This document shows positions 34,840-44,268 of a stretch of DNA of 49,438 nt, piece after piece. Each line of letters opens with the position of its first letter. Positions within the stretch are counted from its first letter, which is position 1. The position numbers and the translations under genes were made by a program. The stretch is from Catonella morbi ATCC 51271. GTDB taxonomy: Bacteria; Bacillota; Clostridia; Lachnospirales; Lachnospiraceae. The stretch lies in NCBI RefSeq assembly GCF_000160035.2, contig NZ_KI535367.1, forward strand, positions 746,422 to 795,859. Direction: 5' to 3'. The notes beneath the pieces are model-generated. The model had not been told where the DNA came from. It saw nothing but the letters and a program-made list of their open reading frames with translations, and did not search any database.

Positions 34840-36978
34840 TTATAATGTAAACTTAGATACCTCATTTTGAAGTTCCATTGCTATATCTGCAAGGTTTTCA
34901 CTGGCTTTTGATATATCTTCAATAGCCTGTGTCTGGCTTTCCACACTTGATGCCGCCTCTTCGGTTGTAGCTGCGTTTTCCTGGGCTATAGCCGAAAGGT
35001 TCTCAATTATCTTAATTACGTTCTGATTTTCTCTTTCCATGGTCTTAGACGCTTCGTTAATATTGCTTACGATAGTCTTTGAATTCTCAACAGCCTTTGA
35101 GATTTCATCAAACTTCTCGCTGGTTTCACCAACCTTTTCACTCTGCTCCACAACCATCTTGTTGGAATCTTCCATCATATTAACCGCAGATTCTGCCTTA
35201 GCCTTAAGCTCATCTATTACAGCTCTGATTTCAGCAGTAAAGCCCGCACTCTGCTCTGCAAGTTTTCTGATTTCATCTGCTACTACCGCAAATCCCTTAC
35301 CTGCCTCGCCTGCTCTTGCTGCCTCAATAGCAGCATTCAGTGCAAGAAGATTGGTCTGATCGGAAATAGACTGTATCATCTCAGATGCACTTGAAATCTT
35401 GTCGGTAGCCTGGCTGGTCTCATCTATAACCCTGCTTACCTTATCTGATATCTCTTTGTTCTCTTCAGTAATCCTAATAAGTTCCTTAAGTGTTGCATTA
35501 CCGTCATTCTTGCAGTTATCAATTGTATCTGTAGCTTCTTTAAGTGCTTCAAGAGTATCAATCATTTCTTTAATATATCTGTTAGAAATTTCTGTTGACT
35601 CTGCTGCATTCTGAGTATCCTGTGCCTGGCTTGTAGCTCCGTCAGCTATATTGGTAACCGCTATTGCTACTTCCTTAGCCATATCGGATGTAGACTGTGA
35701 TGTCGCCGTAAGCTCTTCGGCAGTAGCTGCCGTATTCTGTGCATGAGAATTAATCTCGGAAATGATGCTTACAAGGTTATTATTAAGTTCCCTCAAAGCT
35801 CTCATAGCCATGCCAACTTCATCATTAGACTTACGATATCCCTTTTTATCTGAAACAGCTGCTTCTTCACTAAGATCAAGGTTATAATTGGCCACTTTCT
35901 GAAGGGCACTTGAAATCAGTTTCAGAGGAGCTGATATCATATTGTTCATAATAATGAAAATTACTGCAGCAATAATAATAATTGTAATTATACTTATAAT
36001 TGAACTTGCTATAACACTTCTTACTGCATCCCTTGTAAAATAAGATACTGTTGAAATAGATTCAAATGTCCAATAAGTTTTAGTTCCATCTACAGTTACC
36101 GGTTCAAATAACAGCTTTGATTTTTTACCTGTTGTCTTTAGCGTTACTATAGCCGATGATTCTTCATTTCTCTGTGATGCATCAAGATACTGCTTTGCAT
36201 CTGCATCAGTATTAAGCACATTTTGCATAACCTGAGATTTGTCGGTAGAATGTGCAACTATACTTCCGTCGTTCGCAAGCAATACAACATAATCATCTTC
36301 ATTATTACCCGGTATTGTTGCAAGCTCATCTGATATATTATCTATATCTATGTCAGCATTTACAGCACCAATAACCTTACCGTCAAATTTAATCGGTAAT
36401 GCATAGGTAACAACCAACTTACCTGATGATGATTTTAACGGTGCAAGTAAAAGGTTCTCTCCTGCATTAACAGGATCTGTATACCAGTATTTTCCAATAT
36501 GATAATCAGTGGTATTAGTACTTAAGCTGCCCTTCTCTCCTGAAACATAAGTAACCATAGCACCTGTTTTATTATCGGATGTTACAAAAGATGAGTCTTT
36601 GCCATCAAAGCCGTTTGGCTCAAAATATGCACCTAAACCTGCAAGATCCGGGTTGGTTAAATATATCTGAGTGACTAACTTGGTTATACTTTCCCTGTTT
36701 CTGGTAGCAGGATTGTTACTTAACATTTCTGCCTCGATACCTGCTATAAGTGCTGCTCCTGCCTCATAAGCCTTTTTGAATTTTCCTTCAATATCACCGG
36801 CAAGATTACTTATTTTTTCCTTTTGATATTTCTCGTTATTCTTTAATGCAAGGTTATAAGATGTTACAGAATCATATACTGTCTTGCCGCCAAGAATAAC
36901 AAGGAGCAGAATTGATATGATTAATCCTACCTTTAGACCGACACTTTTAACTTTTGCTGCCGACTTTTCCATTTTCAT
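34840..36978 (-). CDS. Methyl-accepting chemotaxis protein (dCache receptor)
   Basis: Transmembrane chemoreceptor of 712 residues that signals to CheA/CheW. After a short basic N-terminus comes helix 1 ([15 protein letters not shown]), an extracellular region of about 270 residues with dCache features ([59 protein letters not shown]), helix 2 ([21 protein letters not shown]), a HAMP-like linker, and the signalling domain with the hairpin tip [25 protein letters not shown]. The frame is open from 37101, but AAAGGAGG precedes the ATG at 36978, directly before the helix. dCache domains often bind amino acids or organic acids; the ligand here is unknown. It is monocistronic with a terminator. Confidence 0.93.
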   Translation of the reverse strand: MKMEKSAAKVKSVGLKVGLIISILLLVILGGKTVYDSVTSYNLALKNNEKYQKEKISNLAGDIEGKFKKAYEAGAALIAGIEAEMLSNNPATRNRESITKLVTQIYLTNPDLAGLGAYFEPNGFDGKDSSFVTSDNKTGAMVTYVSGEKGSLSTNTTDYHIGKYWYTDPVNAGENLLLAPLKSSSGKLVVTYALPIKFDGKVIGAVNADIDIDNISDELATIPGNNEDDYVVLLANDGSIVAHSTDKSQVMQNVLNTDADAKQYLDASQRNEESSAIVTLKTTGKKSKLLFEPVTVDGTKTYWTFESISTVSYFTRDAVRSVIASSIISIITIIIIAAVIFIIMNNMISAPLKLISSALQKVANYNLDLSEEAAVSDKKGYRKSNDEVGMAMRALRELNNNLVSIISEINSHAQNTAATAEELTATSQSTSDMAKEVAIAVTNIADGATSQAQDTQNAAESTEISNRYIKEMIDTLEALKEATDTIDNCKNDGNATLKELIRITEENKEISDKVSRVIDETSQATDKISSASEMIQSISDQTNLLALNAAIEAARAGEAGKGFAVVADEIRKLAEQSAGFTAEIRAVIDELKAKAESAVNMMEDSNKMVVEQSEKVGETSEKFDEISKAVENSKTIVSNINEASKTMERENQNVIKIIENLSAIAQENAATTEEAASSVESQTQAIEDISKASENLADIAMELQNEVSKFTL

Positions 36979-37355
36979 TAAGCCTCCTTTATAAATTATA
37001 AAAAAAAAATAATTCTTATATATCTTTATCAGGCCGTAAATTTCAGTTATTTCATACCTACTTTCCTCATAATATACAAAATGCAGTCCGGTTAAGACCA
37101 CATAAAATATTAATTGGCTAATAAATCATATATCAGAATTTCCACTGGTCATTATAGCATTATAATCTTAAAAAATCCAGTTAATTATTACAGCTTTTAT
37201 AATTTTTTATTAATTTTTCCCATTTTAACAAAATGTAACCCCCATGTAACCCGCTTTTTACACCATATTGTTTACCAAAATATCACAGAAAAGTATAAGT
37301 GCCCAAAGAATATACATCTTTCGACACTTATTTTATATAAAATATGAATAAACAA
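36979..37355. other. Intergenic region upstream of the chemoreceptor
   Basis: No gene is seen in these 377 bp between two minus-strand genes. It holds the probable chemoreceptor promoter at 37151-37159. No terminator hairpin is clear for the hydrogenase gene that ends at 37356. Confidence 0.55.
37151..37159 (-). promoter_or_regulatory. Extended -10 promoter of the chemoreceptor gene
   Basis: The minus strand reads TGCTATAAT, an extended -10 element with weak -35 similarity. It would give a leader of about 165 bases. A sigma-28 motif was looked for and not found. Confidence 0.4.
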
Positions 37356-38879
37356 CTAGTAGGTCAGCTTATCAAGCTCCTTCACATGTTCGGTTATATT
37401 ACTGTTTGCATGGCTTGCCTTAGAAGCATAAGTCTTGACTGCTGCTGCCGACTTCTTTATAGCCTGCATAGTTCCCGGACCTGCCACACAGCCTCCCGGA
37501 CAGCCCATTCCCTCTAAGAGATATCCATTGTATTTGCCTGCCTTGGCTGCCATAAGGAGTTTACGACAGTCTCTCAAGCCCTCCGCATTGTCAGTTTTTA
37601 CCTCAAGTTCAGGACGGAGATTCTTTATTACATTTACTACAGAGGTTGCAACACCGCCTGAAACCGCAAAGTTTCGTCCATCCACAGAAGCATCATTCAC
37701 TCCGTTAGGATCTTCTTCAATGTTTTCAATATCTATATGTTTAGATGCAAATATACCCGCCATTTCCTCAAAGGTAAGCACAAAGTCCACCTCAGAGCGC
37801 ACCTCATCCCACATAGCCTCAAGCTTCTTAGCTGAACATGGTCCTATAAATACTACCTTTCCTTTAGGATTATAGTGTTTGATAAGCCTTGCTGTCAGTG
37901 TCATAGGGGTAAGTGCCATAGAAATACAATCTTTTATCTCAGGGAAGAGCTTCTTTGCCATAGATGCCCAGGCAGGACAGCAGGAAGTAGCCATAAACGG
38001 AAGCTTATCCGGTACTTCGCTTAAGAAGTCATTTGCCTCCTGGGTAGCACAAAGGTCAGCACCTACCGCCACCTCAAATACGTCGGTGAATCCGAGCTTC
38101 TTCATAGCCATACGAATCTTGCCCGGAGTAACCTTTGCTCCGAACTGCCCTACAAATGCAGGTGCAAAGGCTGCATATATCTGTTCACCCGACTGAATTG
38201 CACGAATTACCTGGAATATTTGTGATTTATCCGCAATTGCACCAAAAGGACAGTTTACAAGACATTGGCCGCAGGATACACATTTTTCATAATCTATATC
38301 CGCCTTGCCGTGTACATCCGAATGAATGGCATCCATACCGCAGGCTGCAGCACAAGGTCTTTCCTGTATAATTACAGCGTGATACGGACAGACTTCCGCA
38401 CATTTACCGCATTTAATACAGACATCCTGATCTATTTTCGACCTGCCGTTTGTCCTGTCAAGGGAAACGCAGGTCTTTGGACAGACTTCAACGCAAGGAT
38501 GCGCAAGGCAGCCCTGACAGCCGTCTGTTACAAATACTCTCTTTTCGGTACAGCCGTTACAGGCAAACTTGATTACATTGATGAGCGGAGGTGTATAGTA
38601 AGTTTCAGGTTTGTCCGCATCTCCAACATTATCTGAAATTTTGGCATGCTCGCTGGCATCCCTGCAGGGAAGCCCCATAGCAAGTCTAAGCCTCTCACCA
38701 ACTATTGCTCTCTCTAAGAATACATCACTGCGAAAACTTCCTACTTCTCCCGGAATTATCTTGTAAGGCAGTTCTTCTATTCTCTGGTCTGTAGGCCATT
38801 CTGTGTGGTAAGCCATTCTTGCGACTTCCGTAAATATACGGTGTCTGATTTCTTTAATTCTGGTTTCGATACCTCTCAT
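37356..38879 (-). CDS. [FeFe] hydrogenase, group B-like
   Basis: Iron-only hydrogenase, 507 residues. The H-cluster motifs are present: ATSCCPAWASM (L1), GPCSAKKLEAMWDEV (L2) and EGMGCPGGCVAGPG (L3). Upstream are [4Fe-4S] sites: CIKCGKCAEVCP and CVSCGQCLVNCP, plus an additional Cys-rich N-terminal block (CNGCTEKRVFVTDGCQGC, then HPCVEVCP). L1 TSCCP and the Cys-rich N-terminus recall group B enzymes of clostridia, whose physiological role is less clear than that of group A. The frame starts with TTG, but the ATG at 38879 is better spaced from GGGGAGG. It lies 4 bp after the serine hydrolase gene, so the two form one transcript. HydE, HydF and HydG maturases are not in the window. Confidence 0.92.
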   Translation of the reverse strand: MRGIETRIKEIRHRIFTEVARMAYHTEWPTDQRIEELPYKIIPGEVGSFRSDVFLERAIVGERLRLAMGLPCRDASEHAKISDNVGDADKPETYYTPPLINVIKFACNGCTEKRVFVTDGCQGCLAHPCVEVCPKTCVSLDRTNGRSKIDQDVCIKCGKCAEVCPYHAVIIQERPCAAACGMDAIHSDVHGKADIDYEKCVSCGQCLVNCPFGAIADKSQIFQVIRAIQSGEQIYAAFAPAFVGQFGAKVTPGKIRMAMKKLGFTDVFEVAVGADLCATQEANDFLSEVPDKLPFMATSCCPAWASMAKKLFPEIKDCISMALTPMTLTARLIKHYNPKGKVVFIGPCSAKKLEAMWDEVRSEVDFVLTFEEMAGIFASKHIDIENIEEDPNGVNDASVDGRNFAVSGGVATSVVNVIKNLRPELEVKTDNAEGLRDCRKLLMAAKAGKYNGYLLEGMGCPGGCVAGPGTMQAIKKSAAAVKTYASKASHANSNITEHVKELDKLTY

Positions 38880-38883
38880 CAAT

Positions 38884-40677
38884 TTACCTCCCCGTTAATA
38901 TTAATTTCCCTCTTGTATACGGACTGATTTTATTCATAACTGCTCCTTTTATTATAGTATCAGCTCCGGTTCCAAGTGCCTTTTTCACTATGAAGTTTGA
39001 ATTCATAATCTGATTCATGGATACTTCCATTCCCTTACTTATAAATCCCTTACCGGGTGTCTCATCCATTTCAAACAGAATCTCATCATCTGTAAAATGT
39101 ATCTTTATTATCCGCTTTGCAGTCTCTTCTGTAAAGCTAAGTTCTAATTTTAGTACATTTTCATGCTCTTCATTTTCTGTATATTCACCCTTCACCGCCA
39201 CATTATAAGGCTCACCCTTAAGATTAATGGTAGAATAAGCCGGTTTATGAAAGCCCACCTTAAGTCTGTGAATCTCATCTCCCTCTTTCAACTTTACATA
39301 AAGGGTATGATTTACATATACAAAGCCCACCTCACTCATTCCTTCTGTAAAATTGTTGTGAAGGAGCTGTAAAAGAAGAGGAAATACACCCTGACTTTTA
39401 TCCTCCAGCTCATACTCTCGTCCGTCAAGCCATACGAAAAAATCATGCTTTAACGGATGTGGCTTATTCCGGCTTGATACAGGCGTACGAAGGTTATCTC
39501 TCTTACCCCAGCCGCCTGCCATCAAAGGCTTCCTGTTAAAAGCACCGCTCTCAAGTTCCTCGGAAAGTTTTATAAGATTAGCGTAGCCTACAGGGTTTTC
39601 AGGAAGTGGATTATCCGATAAGGTAAGAGATGTCATATATTTATCTATAATCCCATCTGCCTGTCCGGTCTGAAAGACTTCGGCATCTCCCGCAAAATTA
39701 ACAACTATCATATCAAGGTCAGGATAAACATGGACATCCTGTCCCATCATTCCGTTAAACACATAGCTTCCTTTTCTGCTTCCCATCCAAAGCTGGTAGC
39801 CATAACCAAAGTGATCATTATCCACCTGTTTAGAAGTAGCCTTAGTTACAAATTTCTCAGAAATAAGCTGCTCGTCCTTCCATTTTCCTTTATTTAAATA
39901 AAGAAGTCCAAGCTTGGCTGCATCCTCCGGTCTTATAAACATTCCCCAGCCGCCTTTTGTCACTCCCTCAGGGCTTGTCTCCCAAAAGCACTGGTTTATT
40001 CCCAGTTTATCAAAGATTCTCTCCTGTAAGAATTCATACATGGTCTTTCCTGCCAGTCTGGTAACTATGGCCGAAAGCAAATATGAATTCATACTGTTAT
40101 AGGCAAAGGTCTTACCCGGCTGTTCACTAGGCGAAGAATTAAGAAAGTTTTTTACCCAGTCATCACCTGCAAGCGCACCTCCTTCGTTGAAATTCACCGC
40201 ACTTGTCATGGTAAGAAGATGCTCAACATTGAGGTCTCTTAATTTCATCATTTGCCAGATATTTGTGAAATTTCCGAAAATATCCGCAATTCTGTCTGTG
40301 AGTTTCAGCTTCCCCTCATCTACTAAAAGCCCTATTGCCATACCTGTAAATGTCTTGCTCATAGAGTAGGTTGTATGCCATTCTCCCTTTCTGTAAGGTG
40401 AAAATGAGGTCTCGCTTATTATTTTTCCATGTCTTACCACTAAAAAATGATGTAGATTTATCTTCTTTGAAGCTCCAAGTTCGGACAGAAAATTATATAA
40501 AAATGCAGAAGGTACCCCCTCTGCTTCCGGCGTACTTCGCAGCAGAGGTTCACCGTCTTTTTTATTCCAATTAAAAGCAGGCTTTTCGGGTACAAAGGTA
40601 GTCTTGCCAAGGTTTCCGGTCTTGCCTGTAAGTATCTCAAATAAAAGTGATGCTAAAGCTCTTTCAAAGTTTGCCAT
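38884..40677 (-). CDS. Serine hydrolase, class C beta-lactamase-like
   Basis: A 597-residue protein with a penicillin-binding-protein-like catalytic domain. SMSK near residue 105 is the SxxK motif with the nucleophile Ser; AYNSMNSYLL corresponds to the second motif, where Tyr is kept but the usual YxN Asn is not exact; the third motif may be HVYPD or a nearby segment. The N-terminus FERALASLLFEILTGKTG has no clear signal peptide. The last 200 residues (after GGWGKRDN) are a beta-rich domain often attached to this family. Such proteins are esterases, peptidases or amidases; substrate unknown. AGGAG precedes the ATG. It is followed after 4 bp by the hydrogenase gene. Confidence 0.82.
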   Translation of the reverse strand: MANFERALASLLFEILTGKTGNLGKTTFVPEKPAFNWNKKDGEPLLRSTPEAEGVPSAFLYNFLSELGASKKINLHHFLVVRHGKIISETSFSPYRKGEWHTTYSMSKTFTGMAIGLLVDEGKLKLTDRIADIFGNFTNIWQMMKLRDLNVEHLLTMTSAVNFNEGGALAGDDWVKNFLNSSPSEQPGKTFAYNSMNSYLLSAIVTRLAGKTMYEFLQERIFDKLGINQCFWETSPEGVTKGGWGMFIRPEDAAKLGLLYLNKGKWKDEQLISEKFVTKATSKQVDNDHFGYGYQLWMGSRKGSYVFNGMMGQDVHVYPDLDMIVVNFAGDAEVFQTGQADGIIDKYMTSLTLSDNPLPENPVGYANLIKLSEELESGAFNRKPLMAGGWGKRDNLRTPVSSRNKPHPLKHDFFVWLDGREYELEDKSQGVFPLLLQLLHNNFTEGMSEVGFVYVNHTLYVKLKEGDEIHRLKVGFHKPAYSTINLKGEPYNVAVKGEYTENEEHENVLKLELSFTEETAKRIIKIHFTDDEILFEMDETPGKGFISKGMEVSMNQIMNSNFIVKKALGTGADTIIKGAVMNKISPYTRGKLILTGR

Positions 40678-40686
40678 ATTTTTCTC

Positions 40687-41190
40687 CTAAAATCCTCTTA
40701 TGCCTTCTTTTCCTTCATCCTTTGTTTTTTCAATCTTCTTTATAATAACATCATAGCCTGACCTTTCATTCACCTTCACATAGACCTTGTCACCGACCTT
40801 TTTTTTCAGTAAAGCCTTGCCAAGGGGTGAGTCTATGGTTATAAGGTTATTTAGTGAATCACCTCTTACAGCAGTTACTAACTTAAAGGTTTCCTCTTCA
40901 TCGTCATCAATAAAATAGACTGTCACGGTGTTGTCCGGTCCCACCTCATCCTCAGATGAATCATCCTCTATTATTTTCGCTGTTTTTATCATCTTCTCAA
41001 GATAACGGATACGGCTTTCATTCTGATTTTTATGTCTTTTTGCAGCATAATACTCAAAATTCTCGGAAAGGTCTCCCTGGGCTCTTGCCTCCTTAACTGC
41101 CTCTATGGCTTCCTTTCTTACCACCAGCTTTCTATGCTCTATCTCCTCTTCCAGCCTTCTTATATCGTTTTTAGTAAGCTCGTCGTACAT
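40687..41190 (-). CDS. greA: GreA/GreB-type transcription elongation factor
   Basis: Rescues backtracked RNA polymerase by stimulating transcript cleavage. The N-terminal coiled coil is visible (LTKNDIRRLEEEIEHRKLVVRKEAIEAVKEARAQGDLSENFEYYAAK), with the acidic tip in QGDLSENFEY. The C-terminal FKBP-like domain includes ITIDSPLGKALLKKKVGDKVYV. 167 residues is the normal size. The ATG lies inside the maf gene (31-bp overlap), with AAGGAGG as ribosome site, so the two are coupled. A stretch of negative residues (EDDSSEDEV) between the domains is longer than in typical GreA. It may be a paralogue rather than the main GreA, which cannot be decided here. Confidence 0.88.
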   Translation of the reverse strand: MYDELTKNDIRRLEEEIEHRKLVVRKEAIEAVKEARAQGDLSENFEYYAAKRHKNQNESRIRYLEKMIKTAKIIEDDSSEDEVGPDNTVTVYFIDDDEEETFKLVTAVRGDSLNNLITIDSPLGKALLKKKVGDKVYVKVNERSGYDVIIKKIEKTKDEGKEGIRGF

Positions 41191-41936
41191 CTGTAAACCT
41201 CCTTGATTTCGTGGTAAAGCCTTCCTGCCGGTAGTCCAACCACATTAGAGTAGTCTCCGTTTATTTTTTCTATATAGGCTGAAAATCTGCCCTGAATAGC
41301 ATAACCGCCTGCTTTGTCATAAGGCTCTAGGGTGGAAATATATCCCTCTACCTCCGCCTCATTCATAGGGTATACACTTACTTCCGTCTTCTCTGAAAAA
41401 GTACGGACTATAAGCTTGTTTTCGTTTAACAGGCTCTTTATTATACTGCCAAGCTCAGAGGTTTCCTCCTCTTTTTCACCTTCATTCATCTGATTTTCAA
41501 GGATTTTAAACAACTCTAAATATTTATTTCCCTCTTTCACTCCCCTGTTTTCAAGGATATTCTTTGGAATATAAATAAGGGTAACACCTGTATACACATC
41601 ATGGCTTCTGCCCTGAATCAGCTCTATCATACGCCCTGCATCTGCCCTGTCTCTAGGCTTTTCAAGTATCTCGCCATCTACCGCAACTACTGTATCCGCA
41701 CCTATAACTATGTAAGCATCCCCTTCTTCTGTTTCCTTGGTTAATATAAGGCTTTCAGCCACATCTGCTGCCTTTATAAAAGAAAGTTCCTCCACCTTCT
41801 CCTTTGGCGGAAGTTTATTAAAATCCTTTTTTAACTTATCCTCTGCATCGCTTGGCTCTACCGTAAACTCAAAGCCCAAATGTCCCAGTATCTCTACTCT
41901 TCGCGGGGAAGCAGAAGCCAGTATATATTTTGTCAT
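41160..41936 (-). CDS. maf: Maf-family nucleotide pyrophosphatase with insertion
   Basis: House-cleaning pyrophosphatase that hydrolyses modified NTPs such as dTTP/UTP or m5 nucleotides. SASPRRVEIL at the N-terminus, GADTVVAVDGEILEKP and YDKAGGYAIQG are the conserved motifs. The protein is 258 residues, about 60 longer than usual. The extra sequence (about 122-176, KNILENRGVKEGNKYLELFK onwards) lies between the VYTGVTL strand and TFSEKTEV and is charged and Glu/Lys rich, so it is probably a surface insertion. GGAGG precedes the ATG. It overlaps the GreA gene and lies 6 bp after dinB, so dinB, maf and greA form one operon with Nudix upstream. Confidence 0.9.
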   Translation of the reverse strand: MTKYILASASPRRVEILGHLGFEFTVEPSDAEDKLKKDFNKLPPKEKVEELSFIKAADVAESLILTKETEEGDAYIVIGADTVVAVDGEILEKPRDRADAGRMIELIQGRSHDVYTGVTLIYIPKNILENRGVKEGNKYLELFKILENQMNEGEKEEETSELGSIIKSLLNENKLIVRTFSEKTEVSVYPMNEAEVEGYISTLEPYDKAGGYAIQGRFSAYIEKINGDYSNVVGLPAGRLYHEIKEVYRCTTSLLKTI

Positions 41937-41942
41937 GATTAG

Positions 41943-43187
41943 TCATCCTCCTTTTTTTATCTTGCCTTCACCAAATTTTTCATTTATCTTTTTAAGCATG
42001 GTACTTAGCTTATCTTCTTTTTCTTTTATCTTGGTTTCTTTCAGCTTTATTTCATCCTGTACGCTTTTTTCCTTCATATAAGAAAAGATATCCATCTGCT
42101 TACATTCATGTTCAGCCAGATGTGAAACCCCGACTCCGACCAGCCTTATGCCCTCATCTCCTTCAAACAAGCCTTTTTCTCCGAAGCAAAGCTCCTTCAT
42201 AAGCGAAATTGAAACCTTTTCTATTTCTTTGGCATTATTTATTGATTCTACTAATGTAGTCTGCTTTGACCTTCTCTTAAAACTGCTTGTTTTCGCACTT
42301 ACGCTTATGGTATAGCCTTCTGCCCCATCCTTTTTAAGCCGTTTACTTACACTTTCCGACAGCCATTTTATCACTTCAGGCATTTCTTTATCATAGGTTG
42401 ATACCCTTATATCATAAGGCAGTGTGGTTTCGTTTGAATAGCTCTTTGCCGCCTCTCTTTCACCTGATACAATATCACTTCCCCTGCCATTGCTGCTTTC
42501 ATGAATGTACTCACCGGATTTTTCACCAAGCAGGGAGCAAAGCAGCTTCTTATCCAAGGCAGCCGCATCCCCTATAGTCTTAACTCCTATATTTCTAAGC
42601 TTTTCAGAAGTTCTGTATCCGCAGCCATGAAGCTTTTCTATAGGAAGCTTCCACATCTTTTCTTTTATCTCCTTAGGAAATAGAGTATGTACCTTGTAAG
42701 GCTTTTCAAAATCGCTTGCCATCTTAGCCAGGAGTTTAACCGTAGATATGCCGATATTTACTGTAAATCCGAGGCTTTCATAGATTTCAGCCTTAATTTT
42801 TTCTGCCATAGATACAGGCTCATCTGTCCCTGTCATATCAAGATATGCCTCATCAATAGACACCTGTTCTACTACTAAGGCATATTTTTTAAGTATCTCT
42901 ATGAATTTAGCCGAGTATTCTCTATATGTCTTAAAGTCAGATGGAAAAAGTTGAAGTTCTGGGCATTTTTCAAGAGCACGCATTACAGGCTCTCCTGTCC
43001 TTACACCCTGTTTTTTTGCCGGTATTGAGCAGGCTGTAATTACTCCATGTCTTTTTGATACATCCCCGCCTATAGCAGAGGGTATGGTTCTAAGGTCTAC
43101 ACTTTCAGGCTCTTCTTTAAGCTTCTTAACTGCAGTCCAGGAAAGAAAGGCTGAATTTACATCCACATGAAAAATCAGCTTACCCAT
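41943..43187 (-). CDS. dinB: DNA polymerase IV (Y family)
   Basis: Error-prone translesion polymerase, 414 residues. HVDVNSAFLSW at the start holds the first metal-binding Asp. VSIDEAYLDMTG carries the catalytic DE pair, and VNIGISTVKLLAKMASDFEKP the palm segment. HGCGYRTSEKLRNIGVKTIGDAAAL is the helix-hairpin-helix thumb. The little-finger domain and a Lys/Glu-rich tail follow. A beta-clamp-binding motif near the end is not obvious. GGAGGTGAAG precedes the ATG, 7 bp after the Nudix stop. Grouping with Nudix and Maf, both nucleotide-pool cleaners, gives the operon a common theme of protecting DNA from damaged nucleotides. Confidence 0.93.
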   Translation of the reverse strand: MGKLIFHVDVNSAFLSWTAVKKLKEEPESVDLRTIPSAIGGDVSKRHGVITACSIPAKKQGVRTGEPVMRALEKCPELQLFPSDFKTYREYSAKFIEILKKYALVVEQVSIDEAYLDMTGTDEPVSMAEKIKAEIYESLGFTVNIGISTVKLLAKMASDFEKPYKVHTLFPKEIKEKMWKLPIEKLHGCGYRTSEKLRNIGVKTIGDAAALDKKLLCSLLGEKSGEYIHESSNGRGSDIVSGEREAAKSYSNETTLPYDIRVSTYDKEMPEVIKWLSESVSKRLKKDGAEGYTISVSAKTSSFKRRSKQTTLVESINNAKEIEKVSISLMKELCFGEKGLFEGDEGIRLVGVGVSHLAEHECKQMDIFSYMKEKSVQDEIKLKETKIKEKEDKLSTMLKKINEKFGEGKIKKGG

Positions 43188-43194
43188 CTATTCT

Positions 43195-43692
43195 TCACCT
43201 CCAAAGGCAGCTTTCAAGAAATTCTCTGTATTTTCTTCCTTGGTTTTTACCTATTTTATCAGAATTAACAAAATCAATAAATTCCTGTTCACTTATCCAT
43301 TTATAGGCTATTGTCTCATTTTCCTGTAAGGTTATACAGTCCTTGGCACAATCTGTCTTGGTGTAAAAATATTCAAATATACATTTTCCATCTAGTATTC
43401 TGCCCATATAGTCAAATTCTTCTGCCACAATGCCTGTCTCTTCGTAAAGTTCACGCTTTATACAGGTTAAACCATCCTCTCCTTTAAGTGCGGAACCGCC
43501 TGCCGTAGCCTCATACTTTCCGGGATTTATAGGTTTATTTAAGTCTCTTTTCATTAACAGAAAATCACCGTCTGTATGCTGAACCAGAACTTCACATACC
43601 AGATGATAAAGCCCGTCAGGTATCTTTTCTCCCCTTACCAGATCTACACCTGCTAAACTTCCATCTATATTATAACCGTCCCAAATCTCCAT
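43195..43692 (-). CDS. Nudix hydrolase
   Basis: Hydrolyses nucleoside diphosphates linked to another group. The Nudix box is complete: GGSALKGEDGLTCIKREL followed by YEETGI, about residues 55-80. An N-terminal MEIWDGYNIDGSLAG and LLMKRDLNKPINPGKYEA are as in the YfcD/IPP-isomerase-like group. The frame is open from 43722, but the ATG at 43692 follows GGAGGAAAC, so the protein has about 165 residues. It is the first gene of the dinB-maf-greA run. The exact substrate cannot be predicted. Confidence 0.88.
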   Translation of the reverse strand: MEIWDGYNIDGSLAGVDLVRGEKIPDGLYHLVCEVLVQHTDGDFLLMKRDLNKPINPGKYEATAGGSALKGEDGLTCIKRELYEETGIVAEEFDYMGRILDGKCIFEYFYTKTDCAKDCITLQENETIAYKWISEQEFIDFVNSDKIGKNQGRKYREFLESCLWR

Positions 43693-43830
43693 GTTTCCTC
43701 CAAAACTGCAAAGTAAAATCAATAATCAAATGTTACTTCCCAAACATTAAATAACCTTACATATGTAGCACTTAATAATCAAATTACGAATCTAAACATT
43801 GTAAATTCAAAATTCCCAGTCATATGTGAC

Positions 43831-43915
43831 GCTCAGAATGATAGCATTTCAGACTCGCTCCGGCATCCGCTTCGCTTCGCCTAATGTGCTCGCTTAGAAT
43901 TCTATCATTCTGAGC
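43831..43915. repeat. Long inverted repeat enclosing a GC-rich module
   Basis: GCTCAGAATGATAG (43831-43844) is a perfect inverted repeat of CTATCATTCTGAGC (43902-43915). Between them is a module bounded by CAGACTCGCTCCGG (43850-43863) and CCTAATGTGCTCGC (43880-43893). It looks like a dispersed palindromic element, similar in plan to REP or MITE-like sequences. Confidence 0.7.
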
Positions 43916-44071
43916 TGTGAACTTAAAGTTTAGCTTTCTTCCCTGTCTCCTCACAATGTGATTGTTTTTTCTACATTCATTAAACAGCCTGAACTAATAA
44001 TGCCGCATAGTTCGCCGTATCCACTCTGACTTCATGCTACGCACTCGTCAATCGTGGACGGCTATTATATA

Positions 44072-44130
44072 GGCAGGACTAACACACTTAGCTTCATTGC
44101 TACGCAATTTGCTAAGCGTGAGTCACTGCC
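44072..44130. repeat. Imperfect hairpin in the repeat region
   Basis: GGCAG followed by ACTTAGC (44072-44092) pairs imperfectly with GCTAAGCGTGAGTC and CTGCC (44111-44130). It may be part of a second repeat type. Confidence 0.45.
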
Positions 44131-44135
44131 AAAAA

Positions 44136-44209
44136 GCGAGCGCATTAGGTTTTTCGTGAACCTTCAGATACTTTCAATAGCATCTTACAGAAAAACCGGA
44201 GCGAGTCTG
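44136..44209. repeat. Second, inverted copy of the GC-rich module
   Basis: GCGAGCGCATTAGG (44136-44149) and CCGGAGCGAGTCTG (44196-44209) are the reverse complements of the module ends at 43850-43893 (14 of 14 and 13 of 14 matches). The inside is different and contains an 8-bp pair GGTTTTTC/GAAAAACC. Confidence 0.65.
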
Positions 44210-44268
44210 GACATTTATTAGTGAAGGCGTCACTTAATCAAATCAAAAACGAGCGCATTGCCCTCCCC

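Larger units (their letters stand above)
43693..44268. other. 576-bp intergenic region made of structured repeats
   Basis: No protein gene is supported. The region carries at least two copies, in opposite orientation, of a GC-richer repeat module (43850-43893 and 44136-44209), a 14-bp inverted repeat around the first, and another imperfect hairpin (44072-44130). A third partial match (CGAGCGCATT) is at 44250. The composition differs from the AT-rich surroundings. Confidence 0.7.

Noticed and set aside
37030-37050. Sigma-28-type promoter for the chemoreceptor
   Set aside because: A GCCTGATAA-like -10 is visible on the minus strand, but no TAAA -35 lies at the right distance.
36979-37101. 41-residue N-terminal extension of the chemoreceptor
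   Set aside because: The ATG at 36978 has a perfect AAAGGAGG and directly precedes the first helix; the extension includes non-coding AT-rich sequence.
43693-44268. CRISPR array in the repeat-rich intergenic region
   Set aside because: Repeats are few, inverted relative to each other and irregularly spaced, and no cas genes are present.
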